Source of the DNA: Acidobacteriota bacterium
Lineage (GTDB): Bacteria; Acidobacteriota; UBA890
Reading direction: 5' to 3'
Assembly: GCA_022563115.1 (NCBI GenBank)
Contig: JADFNY010000243.1
Location: forward strand, 1-6,035
Length of the DNA: 6,035 bases
Shown here: one piece after another, positions 1 to 5,811 of the stretch
Numbering within the stretch: position 1 is the stretch's first letter
Layout: each line of letters begins with the position of its first letter
The notes under the pieces: model-generated
What the model saw: the letters and a program-made list of their open reading frames with translations, nothing else
Told to the model about the DNA's origin: nothing
Database searches by the model: none
Position numbers and translations under genes: made by a program

Positions 1-1149
1 GCCATCGGCGCCAACGTCACCATCCCGTCCGGCGCCGAGGTGATCGACCTTTCGGGTATGTCGGTGCTCGGCGGCCTGGTAGATACCCACAACCACCTGG
101 CGCTCACCTACAAGGAAGAGCCCGAGAGCAATGTTTACTACCTTACCTACGTGCTCGACTCTACGCCGCTGCGGGCCATCCAGGCGGTGTCGAACGGCAT
201 GCAGATGCTGTCGTCGGGCTTCACGATCGTCCGCGACATGGGCAACAACGGCAACTACGCCGACACCGCGCTGCGCGTCGCCATCGAGCAGGGTTGGATC
301 CCGGGGCCGACGATCATCAATTCCGGGATCATCATCGGCGGCATGGGGGGGCAGTTTTGGCCGACGCCGGAGATGGCGTTCGACCACTCGATTGTGTACC
401 CGGAGTACCTCGATGCCGACACCCACGACGAGATCATCAAGGCGGTGCGCCAGAACATCCTGTTCGGCGCCAAGGTCATCAAGATCTGCGTCGACTGCAA
501 GCCCTACGGCTACAGCGTCGAGGACATGGAGCTGTTCGTCGCCGAGGCTGCCAATGCCGGAATGAAGGTCGAGGGGCACATCCAGACGCGGGAGGGGGCG
601 CGTCGCGCCATCGAGGCCGGGCTGTGGTCGCTTGCCCACGACGACCCACTTGACGACGAGCTCCACAAGATGATGGCGGAGAAGGGCATCTTCCGGGCCG
701 GCACCGAGACGCCGGTGGCGGCGTGGAGCACCACCAGCGAGGCCGCCTTCGAGCGCCGCGTCGAGAGTCTGCGCAACGCCTACGACAACGGCGTCAATCT
801 GACCTTCTCGACCGATGCCGACTACTACATCCCGGGTATGACGCGCGGCGAGCTGGCGATCGATTTCATCAAGACCTGGCAGGCGGCCGGCATTCCCGAC
901 GCCAAGATCCTCGAGATCATGACCATCAACGGCTACAAGTGCGCCGAAACCTACGACCAGCGTGGCCCGATCAAGCCGGGTATGGTCGCCGACATGATCG
1001 CCGTCCCGGGCAACCCGCTGGAGGATATCGACGCTCTTCGTGACGTCCAATTCGTGATGAAGGACGGCATGGTGTTCAAGCGCGACGGCGTGATGACGCC
1101 GGAGGTGTTCTTCAACGCCGGGCCGGTGAACGGCTGGCGAATTCGGTAG
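1..1149 (+). CDS. Amidohydrolase family protein (imidazolonepropionase-like), 5'-truncated
   Basis: This is the C-terminal 382 codons of a metal-dependent amidohydrolase. The frame is open from base 1 and stops with TAG at 1147-1149. The GTG at 40 is not the true start: the codons before it encode the small beta-sandwich strand (AIGANVTIPSGAEVIDLSG) that normally precedes the first metal motif, so the real start lies left of the window. Counting codons from base 1, candidate metal ligands are HxH at H30 and H32, K161 (in KVIKIC, candidate carbamylated lysine), H193 (EGH), H213 (SLAH) and D272 (STDAD). This is the full set expected of a binuclear TIM-barrel hydrolase. The C-terminal GxIKPGMVADMIAVPGNPLEDI segment is the typical return to the beta-sandwich. 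Relatives hydrolyse cyclic amides, N-acyl amino acids or Xaa-Pro dipeptides; the substrate cannot be read here. Many relatives are exported, but the signal region is missing. It is convergent with the minus-strand cluster. Confidence 0.93.
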   Translation, partial: AIGANVTIPSGAEVIDLSGMSVLGGLVDTHNHLALTYKEEPESNVYYLTYVLDSTPLRAIQAVSNGMQMLSSGFTIVRDMGNNGNYADTALRVAIEQGWIPGPTIINSGIIIGGMGGQFWPTPEMAFDHSIVYPEYLDADTHDEIIKAVRQNILFGAKVIKICVDCKPYGYSVEDMELFVAEAANAGMKVEGHIQTREGARRAIEAGLWSLAHDDPLDDELHKMMAEKGIFRAGTETPVAAWSTTSEAAFERRVESLRNAYDNGVNLTFSTDADYYIPGMTRGELAIDFIKTWQAAGIPDAKILEIMTINGYKCAETYDQRGPIKPGMVADMIAVPGNPLEDIDALRDVQFVMKDGMVFKRDGVMTPEVFFNAGPVNGWRIR

Positions 1150-1161
1150 CAAGGCGCCGTG

Positions 1162-1184
1162 GAGGCCCCCTTTTGGGTGGCCTC
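1162..1184 (+). terminator. GC-rich hairpin between convergent genes, possible terminator
   Basis: GAGGCC at 1162-1167 pairs with GGCCTC at 1179-1184. After one mismatch the stem continues with two more C-G pairs and a T-G wobble, leaving a TTT loop. It begins 12 nt after the amidohydrolase stop and lies beyond the end of the minus-strand barrel gene, so it could act in both directions. No T-tract follows on either strand, so it is not a canonical intrinsic terminator. It may instead stabilise the 3' end or be part of the repeat that overlaps it. Confidence 0.4.
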
Positions 1185-1196
1185 GACGCGAGTTTC
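1167..1196. repeat. 30-nt intergenic direct repeat, copy B
   Basis: This stretch matches 1725-1754 at 27 of 30 positions in the same orientation, with an unbroken 17-nt core (GGTGGCCTCGACGCGAG at 1176-1192). The three differences are at 1173, 1175 and 1193. The core holds a small inverted repeat, CTCG-ACG-CGAG. This copy lies between the ends of the convergent amidohydrolase and barrel genes and overlaps the GAGGCC/GGCCTC hairpin. Read on the minus strand it keeps a purine-rich AAAAGGGGG stretch, corresponding to the ribosome binding site of the barrel gene in the other copy, but no gene follows it. Confidence 0.8.
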
Positions 1197-1233
1197 TCCG
1201 CGCCCGCAGCAGGAGGGGGTTGAGATATCCGGG

Positions 1234-1719
1234 CTAAAAGCTCAGACCGATCGTCAACTTGAAATCGGGGATGTCACCTACGCCAACCCGGGCCTCGAGC
1301 AGGTACTTGCTTGCCTCACCCCACTCGAATCCGCCGATGAGGTTGAACCCCACTCCGACATCGAAGTCGCCGTCGCCGGCTTCCCGGCCGAAATCTCTGT
1401 GGATGAGGCTCACCCCTAGCCCACCACCTAAGTAGGGAACCCACGAGCGCGGTTCGAACGTGTACAGCGCATCGATGTTGATGGCGCCAACAACGCGGTC
1501 GCTCCCGAAACCTATCTCGAAGCTAGGCTGGAAACGTACCTTGGGCGCAAACTGTCCGGCGTTGACGTGCAGGCCCAGGTGGACCTGATCCGGATCGATC
1601 GTCAGGCCGCCCCGGATGCCGACCTGGCGCACTCCGATGTCGTCCTGAGCTTCGGCCGCCGGTGCAACACAGAAAATTGTTCCTACGATCACGGCCAGGG
1701 AAAGTACGCGTCGTCTCAT
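1234..1719 (-). CDS. Small exported beta-barrel (porin-like) protein, hypothetical
   Basis: This 161-residue protein starts at the ATG at 1719. A GTG six bases upstream (1725) is in frame but lies inside the purine-rich ribosome binding site, whereas the ATG is 5 nt after it. A Sec signal peptide is clear: MRRR, a hydrophobic core (VLSLAVIVGTIFCVAP) and an AEA-type cleavage site near residue 24. The mature part has alternating hydrophobic/polar glycine-rich strands (IGVRQVGIRGGL, FEIGFGSD, WVPYLGGGLGVSL, DFDVGVGFNLIGGFEWG, YLLEARVGVG) and ends in LTIGLSF, with the terminal Phe typical of outer-membrane barrels. Size suggests about eight strands, as in OmpA-like/OmpW-like barrels, but I cannot place it in a named family. 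It follows the serine hydrolase gene by 33 nt, so co-transcription is likely. It is bracketed by the two 30-nt repeats. Its role is unknown; transport, adhesion or a structural envelope role are all possible. Confidence 0.85.
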   Translation of the reverse strand: MRRRVLSLAVIVGTIFCVAPAAEAQDDIGVRQVGIRGGLTIDPDQVHLGLHVNAGQFAPKVRFQPSFEIGFGSDRVVGAINIDALYTFEPRSWVPYLGGGLGVSLIHRDFGREAGDGDFDVGVGFNLIGGFEWGEASKYLLEARVGVGDIPDFKLTIGLSF

Positions 1720-1724
1720 TGTCA

Positions 1725-1733
1725 CCCCTTCTT
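1725..1733 (-). promoter_or_regulatory. Ribosome binding site of the barrel gene (sets start at 1719)
   Basis: On the minus strand, AAGAAGGGG ends 5 nt before the ATG at 1719. Its last G is also the first base of the alternative GTG start at 1725, which makes that GTG unusable with this site. The site lies inside repeat copy A. Confidence 0.65.
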
Positions 1734-1754
1734 GGTGGCCTCGACGCGAGCTTC
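1725..1754. repeat. 30-nt intergenic direct repeat, copy A
   Basis: This is the second copy of the repeat found at 1167-1196 (27 of 30 identical, 558 bp away, same orientation). It spans essentially the whole gap between the hydrolase and barrel genes. One end overlaps the hydrolase stop codon (TGA, 1755-1753 on the minus strand), and the other ends in the barrel gene's ribosome binding site. The CTCG-ACG-CGAG inverted repeat is conserved here, but the larger GAGGCC/GGCCTC hairpin of copy B is not. Confidence 0.8.
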
Positions 1755-3207
1755 AGCGCACCCTGATCGAGTAATTGGTATTGCGCACCATGCGTGTCAC
1801 CTCGCCATCGGGGCCGAGCTCGAAGGTCGTCGCTTCGGCCAGCTCGCCGTCGTCCCGAATCCGCCGGAACGTGTCCTCGCCGACGTGCTCGAACATGGTC
1901 AGCCGCGGGTTCATGGTGGGGAACGAGACCGTCGCGAGCTTCCCGTCCTTGATCAGCACGTGGGTTTCCCCGCCCAGCGGGCGGTCGTAGCGGCCGACGT
2001 ATTTCTCCAGCTCCGGGTCCGGCTGCTCAGCCTCGCCGGGGCTCTTGAGCGCACTGGCGATCGCCGGGGCGACGAGGTCGAAGACGCGCGACGTGTAGGT
2101 GCCCGGGCTTACCTCGTTGCCGTTGGTCATGAAGATCACCGCGATCTTGTCCTTGTTCGACATCGACAGATTGGTGCGATAGCCGGGACACGAGCCGCCA
2201 TGCCCGACGAACGTGGTGTCGTTGCGCCGCGACACCGAGAAACCGAGGCCGCGATGCACCTGGAAGTCTTCACCGACAAAATGCACGCGCTGCATCTCGC
2301 GCAGCGTGTTGGCGTGCAGCACCTCGACGCCGCCCTCCTCGAGTAGGCGAAACTGCCAAGAGGCGAAGCGTCCCAGGTCCTCGACCGTGGATGCGTAGCC
2401 GGCGGCCGGGGCAATGCCGCGCACCCGATAGAAGTCGATCGCCGTGCGCTTGCCGTCGCGCCCCGGCATGCTGTACGGGGTCGCTAGGCGCCCGCCGCGG
2501 TGCTTCTCGGGAATGGCGGGGCTGGTGCTGTCGAGGCCGAGCGGATCGAGGATGTGCTCCTGGACGTACTCGGCGTAGGGCTGGCCTGACACCGCTGCCA
2601 CCACCTCGCCGGCCAAGGTCAGGCCCAGATTGGAGTACTGGAAGTAGGTATCGGCCGGGTAGAGCTCTTCCTGCTTCGACAGCCTCTCGATGATCTGCTC
2701 GCGCGTCGGAAACAGATAGTCAGGACCCGTCCAATACGGATGGTCGGACTCGCGCGGCAGGCCGGACGAGTGCGTCAGCACCCCCTGAATGTCGATGTCG
2801 CCGGTTCCCGGCTGGGAATCCTGGATCGTGAGCCACGGCAGGTGAGCGGAGAGCGCGTCGTCGAGTCGCAGCAGCCCTTCGTCGCGCAGCTGCATGACGG
2901 CGACGCTGGTGAACAGCTTCGAGATGGAGCAAATGCTGTAGATGGTGTCAGGCGCGGCCGGAACTTCACTATCGACGTGGGCGTAGCCGAAGCCCTTGCT
3001 CCAGATCAAGTCCTGGTCGTACACCACGCCCATCGACACGCCCGGGATGTCCTCGTAGTCGACCTGCGCGTCCACCCACAGCTCGATGAGCTCAAAGACG
3101 GTGGCAACGCGCGGATCGTCGGTGAGCGCGCTCGGGCCCGATTGGGCTCGAGCCATCAGTGGGGCGACCAGCAGCAACGTAAGCGTACACGCGAAGGCCT
3201 TTTGCAT
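1753..3207 (-). CDS. Secreted serine hydrolase, class C beta-lactamase/PBP-like family
   Basis: This 484-residue protein has a signal peptide (MQKAFACTLTLLLVAPLMARA, cleavage likely after residue 21), so it should act in the periplasm or outside. The catalytic signatures of the beta-lactamase-like serine hydrolase fold are all present. SxxK is S94-I-S-K97 (nucleophile and general base), YxN is Y191-S-N193, and the third motif is H336-G-G338, in place of the KTG of true AmpC enzymes. THSSGL near 145-150 is also typical. After about residue 390 comes a small C-terminal beta domain (ELEKYVGRYDRPLGG, then VLIKDGKLATVSFP), as in DUF3471-type extensions. HGG-type relatives are usually esterases, D-aminopeptidases or peptide hydrolases, not drug-inactivating enzymes; the substrate is not determined here. 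The ATG at 3207 has GGAG 7 nt upstream. It lies 193 nt downstream of the kinase and 33 nt before the barrel gene. Confidence 0.93.
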   Translation of the reverse strand: MQKAFACTLTLLLVAPLMARAQSGPSALTDDPRVATVFELIELWVDAQVDYEDIPGVSMGVVYDQDLIWSKGFGYAHVDSEVPAAPDTIYSICSISKLFTSVAVMQLRDEGLLRLDDALSAHLPWLTIQDSQPGTGDIDIQGVLTHSSGLPRESDHPYWTGPDYLFPTREQIIERLSKQEELYPADTYFQYSNLGLTLAGEVVAAVSGQPYAEYVQEHILDPLGLDSTSPAIPEKHRGGRLATPYSMPGRDGKRTAIDFYRVRGIAPAAGYASTVEDLGRFASWQFRLLEEGGVEVLHANTLREMQRVHFVGEDFQVHRGLGFSVSRRNDTTFVGHGGSCPGYRTNLSMSNKDKIAVIFMTNGNEVSPGTYTSRVFDLVAPAIASALKSPGEAEQPDPELEKYVGRYDRPLGGETHVLIKDGKLATVSFPTMNPRLTMFEHVGEDTFRRIRDDGELAEATTFELGPDGEVTRMVRNTNYSIRVR

Positions 3208-3214
3208 CTCTCAA

Positions 3215-3218
3215 CTCC
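3215..3218 (-). promoter_or_regulatory. Ribosome binding site of the serine hydrolase gene
   Basis: GGAG on the minus strand, 7 nt before the ATG at 3207, supports that start. Confidence 0.6.
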
Positions 3219-3251
3219 GGTTCGAGGAACGGAAGAATACGGCGAGTGTCC

Positions 3252-3264
3252 CATCAGACTGATG
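3252..3264. promoter_or_regulatory. Perfect 6-1-6 palindrome, possible operator
   Basis: CATCAG-A-CTGATG is a perfect 13-nt inverted repeat with a single central base. It lies 44 nt upstream of the serine hydrolase start. It shares its geometry, but not its sequence, with the palindrome at 3306-3318; the two centres are 54 bp apart. A minus-strand TTGTCA (3274-3269) sits just upstream as a possible -35 element, with only a poor -10 (GACACT) at 18-nt spacing. A dimeric regulator site is an inference. Confidence 0.3.
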
Positions 3265-3305
3265 CGCCTGACAACCGAAGTTGCCAGCTCATCTCGGCTG
3301 CCGCG

Positions 3306-3318
3306 TTGAACAGTTCAA
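3306..3318. promoter_or_regulatory. Perfect 6-1-6 palindrome, possible operator
   Basis: TTGAAC-A-GTTCAA is a perfect 13-nt inverted repeat, about 100 nt upstream of the serine hydrolase start and 83 nt past the kinase stop. GAAC/GTTC half-sites resemble those of Gram-positive LexA boxes, but the spacing is one base instead of four, so LexA is not supported. It could bind another dimeric regulator or form a small hairpin in RNA read through from the kinase gene. Confidence 0.3.
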
Positions 3319-3333
3319 GCCATCCCAACCAGG

Positions 3334-3374
3334 CTAGAACCCGCAGCAGCACCCGGTTGAGAAATGCGGGCTAG
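3334..3374 (-). other. Inverted repeat downstream of the kinase gene
   Basis: CTAGAACCCGCA at 3334-3345 pairs with TGCGGGCTAG at 3365-3374: ten base pairs with a 2-nt bulge and a 19-nt loop. It starts about 27 nt past the kinase stop on the minus strand. With no T-tract after it, it is a weak terminator candidate. It could be an attenuating or mRNA-processing structure that separates kinase expression from the two genes downstream. Confidence 0.35.
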
Positions 3375-3400
3375 AGACGCACCCAGGTGCTGGCGGGATG

Positions 3401-5650
3401 TTAGCCAGCGTCCATGGTTGCGAGGGCCTGCACGAAGGTCGCCAATTCTGCGGGCAATGTGCCGCTGTCGTTGAACAGCAACTCCTCCGGGCCGAGTGGC
3501 TCGCCGTAGGCATTCTCGTTCGCCTCGAGATCGGTCCCCAGTTTTGCGCCTTCGAGCGAGATGCCGGCGAACAAACCGCGGCTGCGCGAGTAGGCGTAGA
3601 TTTCCGTCCGCAGCGTCGCATCCGTACCGACCTCGGCGGTTCTTCCTACGGGGCCGGCAGACACGGACGCATCGGCTCCCAAGGTGAACTGGTTTCTCAG
3701 GAGCCGATCGGCCGCCTCGGGATTGATGAAAACCAGTATGAAGTCGGTCGATTGGGCCCCGATCTGAAAGCCGAAGCTGCCACCGGTAAGGGACACGAAC
3801 GACGGCCGGCTCCATCCGCCTTCCGTTCGGCAGCTCACCAAGCCCCTGCCGTACCTGGCACCGAAGATGAAACCTACCTTCTTGACGTTCGGTATGACCG
3901 CGACACACACCGCCCGGGCCAACAGCGAGCTGGGGATGCCCTGATCGGGAGCACTCATGATCTCGCCAAGCACACTCGTCGCTTCGAGAGCACGCTCCAC
4001 CAGTTTGCCCGGCACCGTACCTTCGGCCACGACGGTCCACCTGCTCTCCGGCGCGTTGGTCTCCGAGGGAGAACCCTCTGCGTCCGGAGTGTCGACGGCC
4101 TCTGGATCTTCGGGCCCCGTCGGCTCCGGTTCTGGTGCTGCCGGCCCGGGTTCGGGTGCTGCCGGCCCGGGTTCGGGTGCTGCCGGCCCGGGTTCTGGTG
4201 CTGCCGGCCCGGGTTCGGGTGCTGCCGGCCCGGGTTCGGGTACCTTCGGCATCGGATCGGGAGCTTCGTCGCCGGCCTGGGACACCACGGCGACGGTTTC
4301 TGAGCCTGTCGCCCCGGCGGGTTCGGTGTCTGTTTCCTGGGTCACCGGGGCGGGCGCTTCGCTGCTCGCTTGCCGCAAGGGTGCCGCCGCCTCAGATTCG
4401 GTATCGGTTGGTCCCGACGCTGCCGGGAGCACTCCGAGGATACCTGGCGGCACCGCGGCCACAGCGCTTTCATTCACGCGCTCTGAGGATTCGGCTTCTC
4501 CCGTCGCGTCACCGCTTCTCAGTTGGGCGCCGAGCCACATCCCTGTCGCCAGCACGACAACAAAGCTCGCCGCGAGCAGGAGCGGCCGGCGCCTGGCGCT
4601 GGCAAACCTCGAAGCGAGCAATGCCCAACCAGACAGCAGCTCGAACCCTTCCCTCGAGTGAAGCCACCCGTTGGCGGTGGCAAGGCTTGAAGTAAGCGAA
4701 GCCCAAAGAGTCAGCAAATTGAGGCTTTTCTTGTTGTCGCCCGCTTCACTCGGAGACCACACTGCGGTCACTTCCGTGCTAGCTGATTGCGAATAGCTCC
4801 CAGTGACGCGGGCGCTCTCCGATGGAACTCCGAGGGCCTCCGCGAGCCCTTCGGTCAAGGCCGTGCAGCTCGGATAGCGGGCGGATGGGAGCTTGGACAA
4901 ACCTCGCAACACGACCTCACCGGCCGCCCTCGGGACCAGCGGGTTGATTAGCTCGGGCGGAACCGGGTCGTGCTTGAGGATCCGGTAAATGACGGTGGTA
5001 ACGGAATCGCCGGCAAACGGCACCTCGTCGGTCAGCATCCGGTAGATGATGATCGCCAGCGAAAACTGATCGGAGGCACCCGTGACCTCTTGGGCGGCGG
5101 CTTGCTCCGGGGACATATAGGCGGGGGAGCCGTAGGTCGTTCCCTGGCGTGTAAGAGTCGAATCGGCCATCCGGGCAACACCGAAGTCGCTTATCATCGG
5201 CGTACCTTCCGCCGTCAGCAGGATGTTGTCCGGCTTGACGTCCCGGTGGACGATCCCGCATTCGTGGGCGTGGTCGAGGCCGCTGGCGATCTGTGAGGTA
5301 AGCTCGATGATGCGACGGAAAGGGAGTGTGCGCTCCTTGGCCAACAAAGACCCGAGGCTGCCGCCATCGATGTAGGCCATGGCGATGAACGTCTCCTTCT
5401 CCTCGATGCCAACGTCGAGAACCGGGACGATGTTGGGGTGAACGAGCATTCCCGCGGCGCGCATCTCACGCTCGAAGCGCCTTCGCGTTTCGTCGTCCGG
5501 TGGCTCCGCACTGGCGGGCTGGCGATGGAGCGTCTTGATGGCAACCTGTCGCCCAATGACGGGATCTTCGGCCAGGTAGACCGTACCCATTTCACCCTGC
5601 CCGAGCGTGGCCTTGACCTTGTAGCGGCCAAAATGGATTGGTGCATCCAT
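3401..5650 (-). CDS. Transmembrane Ser/Thr kinase with C-terminal SYLF (Ysc84) lipid-binding domain
   Basis: This 749-residue protein joins two domains across a membrane. Residues 8-272 are a complete Hanks/PknB-type kinase: GxGxxG (17-22, GQGEMG), VAIK with K39, alphaC E62, HRDVKPDN (135-142, catalytic D137), DFG (155-157), a Thr-rich activation loop (TLTRQGTTYGSPAYMSPEQ) and alphaF D194. A degenerate tandem repeat of hydrophobic segments follows (312-326, 338-352). Then comes one membrane helix (about 356-377) after RRR, which predicts a cytoplasmic kinase and an extracytoplasmic C-terminus. Residues 378-547 are a low-complexity linker with five exact PEPGPAA units (471-505). Residues 548-742 match the SYLF family closely: VPNVKK-like VIPNVKKVGFIFG, SLTGGSFGFQIGAQSTD, FTLGADASVSAGPVGR and SRSRGLFAGISLEGA. 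SYLF domains bind phospholipids in eukaryotes; bacterial ones are usually stand-alone exported proteins. The ATG at 5650 has only a weak ribosome binding site; an in-frame TGA lies about 30 nt upstream, so no longer start is likely. Substrates are unknown. Confidence 0.94.
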   Translation of the reverse strand: MDAPIHFGRYKVKATLGQGEMGTVYLAEDPVIGRQVAIKTLHRQPASAEPPDDETRRRFEREMRAAGMLVHPNIVPVLDVGIEEKETFIAMAYIDGGSLGSLLAKERTLPFRRIIELTSQIASGLDHAHECGIVHRDVKPDNILLTAEGTPMISDFGVARMADSTLTRQGTTYGSPAYMSPEQAAAQEVTGASDQFSLAIIIYRMLTDEVPFAGDSVTTVIYRILKHDPVPPELINPLVPRAAGEVVLRGLSKLPSARYPSCTALTEGLAEALGVPSESARVTGSYSQSASTEVTAVWSPSEAGDNKKSLNLLTLWASLTSSLATANGWLHSREGFELLSGWALLASRFASARRRPLLLAASFVVVLATGMWLGAQLRSGDATGEAESSERVNESAVAAVPPGILGVLPAASGPTDTESEAAAPLRQASSEAPAPVTQETDTEPAGATGSETVAVVSQAGDEAPDPMPKVPEPGPAAPEPGPAAPEPGPAAPEPGPAAPEPGPAAPEPEPTGPEDPEAVDTPDAEGSPSETNAPESRWTVVAEGTVPGKLVERALEATSVLGEIMSAPDQGIPSSLLARAVCVAVIPNVKKVGFIFGARYGRGLVSCRTEGGWSRPSFVSLTGGSFGFQIGAQSTDFILVFINPEAADRLLRNQFTLGADASVSAGPVGRTAEVGTDATLRTEIYAYSRSRGLFAGISLEGAKLGTDLEANENAYGEPLGPEELLFNDSGTLPAELATFVQALATMDAG
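4128..4241 (-). repeat. 21-bp in-frame tandem repeat encoding PEPGPAA heptads
   Basis: Five consecutive 21-bp units (4128-4232) plus 9 nt of a sixth lie in the linker of the kinase gene. Units differ only at one synonymous position (CCA or CCC for Pro). The order from 4128 is TCT, TCG, TCG, TCT, TCG, with TCG again in the partial sixth, as if a three-unit (63-bp) block had been duplicated. The product is a stiff, extended Pro-rich spacer between membrane helix and SYLF domain. Copy number may vary between strains. Confidence 0.9.
4595..4715 (-). repeat. Degenerate tandem duplication (78-bp period) before the membrane helix
   Basis: Bases 4595-4637 and 4673-4715 align without gaps at 32 of 43 positions. 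On the kinase frame they encode LLSGWALLASRFASA (338-352) and LLTLWASLTSSLATA (312-326), with 8 of 15 residues identical and a period of 26 residues. Both are amphipathic to hydrophobic, and they lie between the kinase domain and the main membrane helix. They may be juxtamembrane amphipathic helices or short membrane-associated hairpins. Confidence 0.65.
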
Positions 5651-5811
5651 CCAGAGCTGCCTACAGTTGGCGAGGCGTCGTCAAATTCGCGGCCTCGGTG
5701 CCGAATCCGCTCTTGGTTGTGCGACACTGACGAGCGTTGTCGGGGGGCACCAAAGTGACTCTACGACATCTCGACCCCAGTCTCGGAGCAGATTCGAGGA
5801 GGACGCGGCGT
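5651..5811. promoter_or_regulatory. Divergent intergenic region between kinase and small ORF
   Basis: These 161 bp separate the two divergent starts and must hold both promoters unless transcription enters from outside. No strong sigma70-like promoter is visible. The best plus-strand candidate, TTGTCG (5737-5742) then TCTACG 17 nt later, is poor. A perfect 6-bp inverted repeat (CGAGGC at 5671-5676, GCCTCG at 5692-5697, 15-nt loop) sits just upstream of the kinase start and could fold in its leader. The promoter role is inferred from gene orientation. Confidence 0.35.
5796..5802 (+). promoter_or_regulatory. Ribosome binding site of the small right-edge ORF
   Basis: GAGGAGG, close to the consensus, ends 9 nt before the ATG at 5812. 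It is the strongest ribosome binding site in the window and the main reason for calling the truncated ORF a gene. Confidence 0.65.

Noticed and set aside
40..42. GTG as the start of the amidohydrolase
   Set aside because: The frame is open to base 1 and the upstream codons encode a conserved part of the family fold, so the gene is truncated by the window edge.
345..351. Run of seven G as a possible frameshift in the amidohydrolase
   Set aside because: The reading frame and family motifs continue intact on both sides.
1720..1725. GTG at 1725 as the barrel gene start
   Set aside because: It overlaps the ribosome binding site; the ATG at 1719 is correctly spaced and gives a normal signal peptide.
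1567..2346. Plus-strand open frame of 259 codons
   Set aside because: It lies opposite the serine hydrolase and part of the barrel gene, has no recognisable domain, and is what GC-rich antisense frames produce.
3306..3318. LexA/SOS box
   Set aside because: GAAC and GTTC are separated by one base, not the four of the Gram-positive LexA box, and there is no match to the CTGT-N8-ACAG form.
3315..4040. Minus-strand open frame of 241 codons
   Set aside because: It overlaps the kinase gene on the same strand in another frame and has Arg/Gly-rich composition with no motif.
4128..4250. CRISPR-like array
   Set aside because: Units are head-to-tail with no spacers and lie in frame inside a coding sequence.
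3398..4303. Plus-strand open frame of 301 codons with Cys/Arg/Pro-rich repeats
   Set aside because: It is antisense to the SYLF region and linker; its repeats are the other-frame reading of the 21-bp array.
3957..4661. Plus-strand Gly/Ala/Ser-rich open frame with GSGAAGP repeats
   Set aside because: It is another antisense reading of the 21-bp array and kinase linker. The kinase frame has strong domain support at both ends.
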